From: Nocardia asteroides
Lineage (GTDB): Bacteria; Actinomycetota; Actinomycetes; Mycobacteriales; Mycobacteriaceae
Reading direction: 5' to 3'
Length of the DNA stretch: 64,000 nucleotides
Assembly (NCBI RefSeq): GCF_021183625.1
Contig: NZ_CP089214.1
Location: forward strand, 3,596,001-3,660,000
Made by a program: the position numbers and the translations under genes. Below, in pieces: positions 60,472 to 64,000 of the stretch. Under the pieces are notes generated by a model. The model ran no database searches and was not told the origin of the DNA. It saw only the letters and a program-made list of their open reading frames with translations. Position 1 is the first letter of the stretch. Each line of letters begins with the position of its first letter.

Positions 60472-62238
60472 GTGAGCGAGTCAGGGCCGGAAGGCGCACC
60501 AGCTGTCGCCCGGCTGAGCGCCGCGGTGGTTCCGGCCTACAGCGCCGTGCTGACCCTGCTGATCCTCGCGCCACTGCTTGCCCCCGGCCACCTCCTGCTG
60601 CGCGATGCCGTGAGCACCCCGCGCTCGTACCTGACCGACGCCGCGCTCGGCCTCGGCGACGCGGCCCCGCGCGCGGTCCCGCAGGACGCGGCGCTCGCGG
60701 TGCTCTCCACCACGCTCGACGGCGGGCTGGTGGTGCAGGCCGTGCTACTGCTCGCGCTGTGCGGCGCGGGGCTCGGCGCCGCCGTGCTGGCGCGCCGCCT
60801 GCTGGATGCGCCGCTGTCCGCGCAGCTGGTCGCGGTGACGGTGGCGATCTGGAACCCGTACGTGGCCGAGCGCCTGCTGCAGGGCCACTGGAGCCTGCTC
60901 ACCGGCTACGCCGCCCTGCCCTGGACGGTCCTCGCCGCCCTGCGCCTGCGCGACCCGCACGTCACCGGCCGGGCCCGGCTCGCCGCCTGGGCCGCGCTCG
61001 CCCTGTGCCTGGCGGCGGCGGGCCTCACCCCGACCGGCGCCCTGCTGGCCGGGGTGCTCGCCCTGCTCACCGTCGGATTACGCCGGATCCCGGGCACGGC
61101 CCTGCTCTGGCTCGGCACCGCCGCGCCGTGGCTGGTGGCGGCGGCGCTCTCCGGCTCCGCGGGCGAGCACTCGGACCCCGCGGGGATCGCCGCCTTCGCC
61201 GCCCGCGCGGAGCCGTGGCTCGGCACGCTCGGCGCGCTGGCCGGACTCGGCGGCATCTGGAATGCCGACGCCGTCCCCAGCACCCGCACCGGCCCGCTCG
61301 CCCTGATCGGCACCGCGCTGCTGCTCCTGCTGGTCCTGTTCGGGCTGCGCCGCCTGCTCGCCGCCGGGCCGCCGGACGAGACGGTGCTGCGCCGCACCCT
61401 CGCCGGGGTCGCGGTGGCCGCGGTCGTGCTGCCCGCGCTCGGCGCGACCGCGCTCGGCCTTGCCGTCGGCGAGCAGTTGGTGGCGGCGATCCCCGGCGCC
61501 GGGCTCCTCCGCGACACCCAGAAGTACGTCGCGCTGGCCGTCCCCGGCTACACCCTCGCGGCCGCCGCGGGCGCGATGGCGATCGCCCGGCGGGCGCAGG
61601 CCGCCGTCGCCGCGGTGCTGATCGCCCTGCTCACGCTGCCGCTCGCCGATCTGGCGTTCGGTGCGAGCGGGGCGCTGCGCCCGGTGCACTACCCGGCCGG
61701 GTGGGCGCGGGCGGCCGCCGCCGTCGACTCGGCGGGCCACCCCGGCGATATCGCGGTGCTGCCCGGCGGCATGTTCCGCCGTTTCCCGTGGTCAGGTGAG
61801 GCGCCGGTGCTCGACCCCGCCCCTCGCCTGCTCCCGGCCGACGTGCTGCAGACCGGCGAGCTCCCGGTGCGCGGCGGCACCGTCGCCGGCGAGGGGCGGC
61901 GCGCGGCGCGGGTGGAGCGGGCGCTGCTCGCCGGTGCGCCCGCCGCGGAGATCGCCGGTTCCGGCGTCGGCTGGGTACTGGTCGAGCACCGCACCCCCGG
62001 CCCGCTCGGCGCGTCCGCCCGCACGCTCGAGCAGCTCGGCGCCCCGGTCTACGCCGACGCCGACCTCACCCTCTACCTGGTCCCCGACCCCGTCGTCACC
62101 GACCGCCCCTCCCCGAACGCCCGCCGCATCGCGGGCGCCACCCACCTGCTCTGGGCCGCCCTCCTGATCGGCGGCGGCGCGGCAGCGGCCCTGCTCAGCC
62201 GAGCTCGGAACTCTCCGGCGCCGCGATCAACCCGCTGA
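60472..62238 (+). CDS. Large integral membrane protein (Rv0226c-like)
   Basis: A 588-residue protein with about ten to twelve membrane helices followed by a periplasmic or cytosolic C-terminal region (LPGGMFRRFPWSGEAPVLDP, GWVLVEHRTPGPLG) and a final helix near the end. GT-C-like layout (IWNPYVAERLLQGHWSLL, LLRDTQKYVAL) suggests a glycosyltransferase or flippase-like role, but the family is uncharacterised. Position and orientation match Rv0226c. It overlaps the glycosyltransferase gene convergently by 44 bases. Confidence 0.82.
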   Translation: MSESGPEGAPAVARLSAAVVPAYSAVLTLLILAPLLAPGHLLLRDAVSTPRSYLTDAALGLGDAAPRAVPQDAALAVLSTTLDGGLVVQAVLLLALCGAGLGAAVLARRLLDAPLSAQLVAVTVAIWNPYVAERLLQGHWSLLTGYAALPWTVLAALRLRDPHVTGRARLAAWAALALCLAAAGLTPTGALLAGVLALLTVGLRRIPGTALLWLGTAAPWLVAAALSGSAGEHSDPAGIAAFAARAEPWLGTLGALAGLGGIWNADAVPSTRTGPLALIGTALLLLLVLFGLRRLLAAGPPDETVLRRTLAGVAVAAVVLPALGATALGLAVGEQLVAAIPGAGLLRDTQKYVALAVPGYTLAAAAGAMAIARRAQAAVAAVLIALLTLPLADLAFGASGALRPVHYPAGWARAAAAVDSAGHPGDIAVLPGGMFRRFPWSGEAPVLDPAPRLLPADVLQTGELPVRGGTVAGEGRRAARVERALLAGAPAAEIAGSGVGWVLVEHRTPGPLGASARTLEQLGAPVYADADLTLYLVPDPVVTDRPSPNARRIAGATHLLWAALLIGGGAAAALLSRARNSPAPRSTR

Positions 62239-63376
62239 CGTACCCGCCCCGCGCCGCGGCGGCGAGCACCGCGTGCACCCCGTCCCCGGTCTGCTCCCAG
62301 GAGAACTCCCGCGCCCGCGCCCGCGCCTTCTCCCCCATGACGGCCCGCCCGGACCCGTCGGCGAGCAGCTCGGCGGCGGCCTCGGCGAGCTGCTCGGCGT
62401 CGTCGACGAGCACCCCGGTCACCCCGTCGACAATGGAGTCGGTGAGCCCGCGCGAACTGCGGTACCCGATGGTCGGCACCCCGTGCTGCGCCGCCTCGAT
62501 GACGGCGAGCCCCCAGCCCTCCTTGCGCGAGGGGAGCAGCTGCACCCAGGCGCGGCCGAGCAGCTCGTGCTTGCGCTCCTCGTCCACGTGGCCGTGGAAG
62601 GTCACCGCGTCGTCGATGGCGAGTTCGCGCGCGTACGCCCGCAGGTTCTCCGCCCACCAGCCGCCGCCGACGACGTCGAGCCGCAGCCCGGGGAAGCGGG
62701 TGCGCAGCGCGGCGGTGGCGGCCAGCGCGTCCTCGATCTGCTTGTGCGGCACCAGCCGGGAGAGCACGACCAGCCGGGGCGCGGCGGCGCGGGTCTCCCG
62801 GTCGCCGGGGCGCACCCCGGCGGGGACCGGCTCGGCGCCGTTGCGCACGACGGCGATCCGCTCGCGCTGCACGCCGAGCGTGGCGAGCTCCTCGGCCGAC
62901 GGCAGCGAGACGGTCAGGTACTGGTTGCGCCGGTGCACGCGCGGCGAGAGCCAGGACTCGATCCACCAGCCGACCCGGCCGACCAGGGTGCCCGCCACCG
63001 GCCACTGCTCGCGGTGCCCGTGGTGCACGAGCACGACGGCGGGCGCGCCCGCGGCGAGCGCGGCGAAGAAGGGGATGCCGTTCTGGGTGTCGATCACCGC
63101 GTCCGGCCGCAGCCCGCGCAGCGGGCCGAGCCCGATCCGGCCGAGCAGGATGGCGGCCAGTGCCCGCGGGTAGACGGTGTAGGGGCCGCCGCCGCGGCTG
63201 ATCTCGATGCCGTCGATCCGCTCCCGGCGCGCCGCCCCCGGATACCCGGCGGTGCGCAGCGTGACCCTGACACCCTGTGCCGCCAGCCTTGCCCCGACCC
63301 GCTCCAGGTACCGCTCGCTGCCGCCGCCCTGCGGGTGCCCGGTGTCGCGCCAGCAGAGCAGGAGCACTTCGCGCAC
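62195..63376 (-). CDS. Glycosyltransferase (GT4-like, Rv0225-like)
   Basis: A 393-residue GT-B transferase. The N-terminus has CWRDTGHPQGGGSERYLERV (acceptor loop), VVRNGAEPVP, LVVLSRLVPHKQIEDALAA (donor domain) and LLPSRKEGWGLAVIEAAQHG (E-x7-E nucleotide-sugar motif). It is expected to add a sugar to an envelope lipid or glycan. The place and orientation match Rv0225. The start is GTG 63376. It is divergent from the methyltransferase gene. Confidence 0.87.
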   Translation of the reverse strand: MREVLLLCWRDTGHPQGGGSERYLERVGARLAAQGVRVTLRTAGYPGAARRERIDGIEISRGGGPYTVYPRALAAILLGRIGLGPLRGLRPDAVIDTQNGIPFFAALAAGAPAVVLVHHGHREQWPVAGTLVGRVGWWIESWLSPRVHRRNQYLTVSLPSAEELATLGVQRERIAVVRNGAEPVPAGVRPGDRETRAAAPRLVVLSRLVPHKQIEDALAATAALRTRFPGLRLDVVGGGWWAENLRAYARELAIDDAVTFHGHVDEERKHELLGRAWVQLLPSRKEGWGLAVIEAAQHGVPTIGYRSSRGLTDSIVDGVTGVLVDDAEQLAEAAAELLADGSGRAVMGEKARARAREFSWEQTGDGVHAVLAAAARGGYVSGLIAAPESSELG

Positions 63377-63508
63377 GATGGAGCTTCTCTCGTCGTCGTC
63401 GGCGGGGAATTTCGCTACACCCTATATCCCCCGCTCCGCCCCGGCCCGGACATCTCCCGGGCGGTCGCCCCGCGCCGCTGTGCGAGACTCGGCGCCGTGC
63501 TCCGAGCC

Positions 63509-64000
63509 GTGACCACCGCCCGCGACCCCCGTTTCGCCAGGCGCGCGACGCTGCGCCGCTCGCTGCGGCTGCTCGGCAGTTTCCGCTTCGAGCAGTCCGA
63601 CCCCGCCGTCTTCTACGGCGGCCTTGCCACGGACACCGCGGAGCTGATCGCCGACTTCTACCTGGACGCCACCGGCCGCGACCTCACCGGCGCCACCGTG
63701 CTCGACGTCGGCGGCGGCCCGGGTTACTTCGCCGACGAGTTCGACCGGGCGGGCGCGCGCTACCTCCCGGTCGAGCCGGACCCGTCGGAGATGCACGCCG
63801 CGGGGCTCTCGGTGCCCGGCGCGGTGCGCGGCTCCGGCATGGCGCTGCCCTTCCGGGACGGCGCGGTGGACGTCTGCCTGTCCTCGAATGTGGCCGAGCA
63901 TGTCCCCGACCCGTGGCTGATGGCCGACGAGATGGTCCGGGTGACCCGCCCCGGCGGGCTCGTCGTGCTCTCCTACACCGTGTGGCACGGCCCGTTCGGC
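63509..64000 (+). CDS. SAM-dependent methyltransferase (Rv0224c-like), truncated by window end
   Basis: The first 164 codons of a class I methyltransferase. FARRATLRRSLRLLGSFRFEQ at the N-terminus, TVLDVGGGPGYFADEF (SAM motif I), GVEPDPSEMHAAG-like VEPDPSEMHAAG, SGMALPFRDGAVDVCLSSNVAEHVPDPW and LVVLSYTVWHGPFG closely resemble Rv0224c as I remember it. The 3' half lies outside. GTG 63509 is preferred because the family N-terminus is short; GTG 63497 is possible. No good ribosome-binding site is visible for either. Confidence 0.82.
   Translation, partial: MTTARDPRFARRATLRRSLRLLGSFRFEQSDPAVFYGGLATDTAELIADFYLDATGRDLTGATVLDVGGGPGYFADEFDRAGARYLPVEPDPSEMHAAGLSVPGAVRGSGMALPFRDGAVDVCLSSNVAEHVPDPWLMADEMVRVTRPGGLVVLSYTVWHGPFG

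Overview
The window is chromosomal DNA from a high-GC, mycolic-acid-type actinomycete, most likely a Nocardia. Reasons: strong G/C at third codon positions, many GTG starts and 1-4 base gene overlaps, an AftD-type arabinofuranosyltransferase, DUF4185 and DUF3068 envelope proteins, and a block collinear (inverted) with the Mycobacterium tuberculosis Rv0224c-Rv0244c neighbourhood as I remember it. No phage, IS element, CRISPR array or replication origin was seen.

Layout. 1-5,100: truncated XRE regulator, hypothetical, dcd, an SDR coupled to an endonuclease IV, a divergent lumazine synthase, a hypothetical, and tRNA-Gly(CCC) with a strong hairpin. 5,100-13,100: small enzymes, then a cluster of reduced-flavin chemistry: two flavin reductases, two SfnB/DszC-like flavoproteins, the dimethylsulfone monooxygenase SfnG, a StyA-like monooxygenase and a free methionine-R-sulfoxide reductase. 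It looks like organosulfur scavenging. 13,100-18,800: TetR/MpaB oxygenase/hydrolase, and a TetR/crotonase/thiolase-like operon. 18,900-24,600: fadE5 flanked by two DUF4185 secreted proteins, possibly D-arabinan-acting, with a methyltransferase and a small hydrolase. 24,600-29,300: small secreted protein, a response regulator/histidine kinase/kinase-like membrane protein operon, a VanW pseudogene, and a Pro-Glu-Val repeat secreted protein. 29,300-35,000: an intact VanW protein with a long disordered N-terminus, 6-phosphogluconate dehydrogenase, and a hipBA module with three evenly spaced operators.

35,000-41,800 holds the conserved lipid/cell-wall block: fadA2 divergent from fabG4-htdX, a Cys-tailed DUF5685 protein, a TetR and lpqI. 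A palindrome between fadA2 and fabG4 recurs in front of the tetR gene, suggesting one regulon. 42,000-49,400 is a Nit1C (nitrogen-starvation nitrilase, cyanide-assimilation type) cluster inserted between lpqI and aftD. It has a GNAT-AIR synthase fusion, a flavoprotein, a radical SAM protein, a glycosyltransferase, a normal nitrilase and a second nitrilase-fold protein lacking the catalytic Cys and Glu. A GlnR-like site lies upstream. 49,400-64,000: universal stress protein, isochorismate synthase, DUF2613-aftD (apparently a CTG start), DinB, acyltransferase, DUF3068, TfoX, flippase, large membrane protein, glycosyltransferase and a truncated methyltransferase. Most of these are envelope assembly functions.

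All family calls come from reading motifs and remembered homologues; no database search was run.
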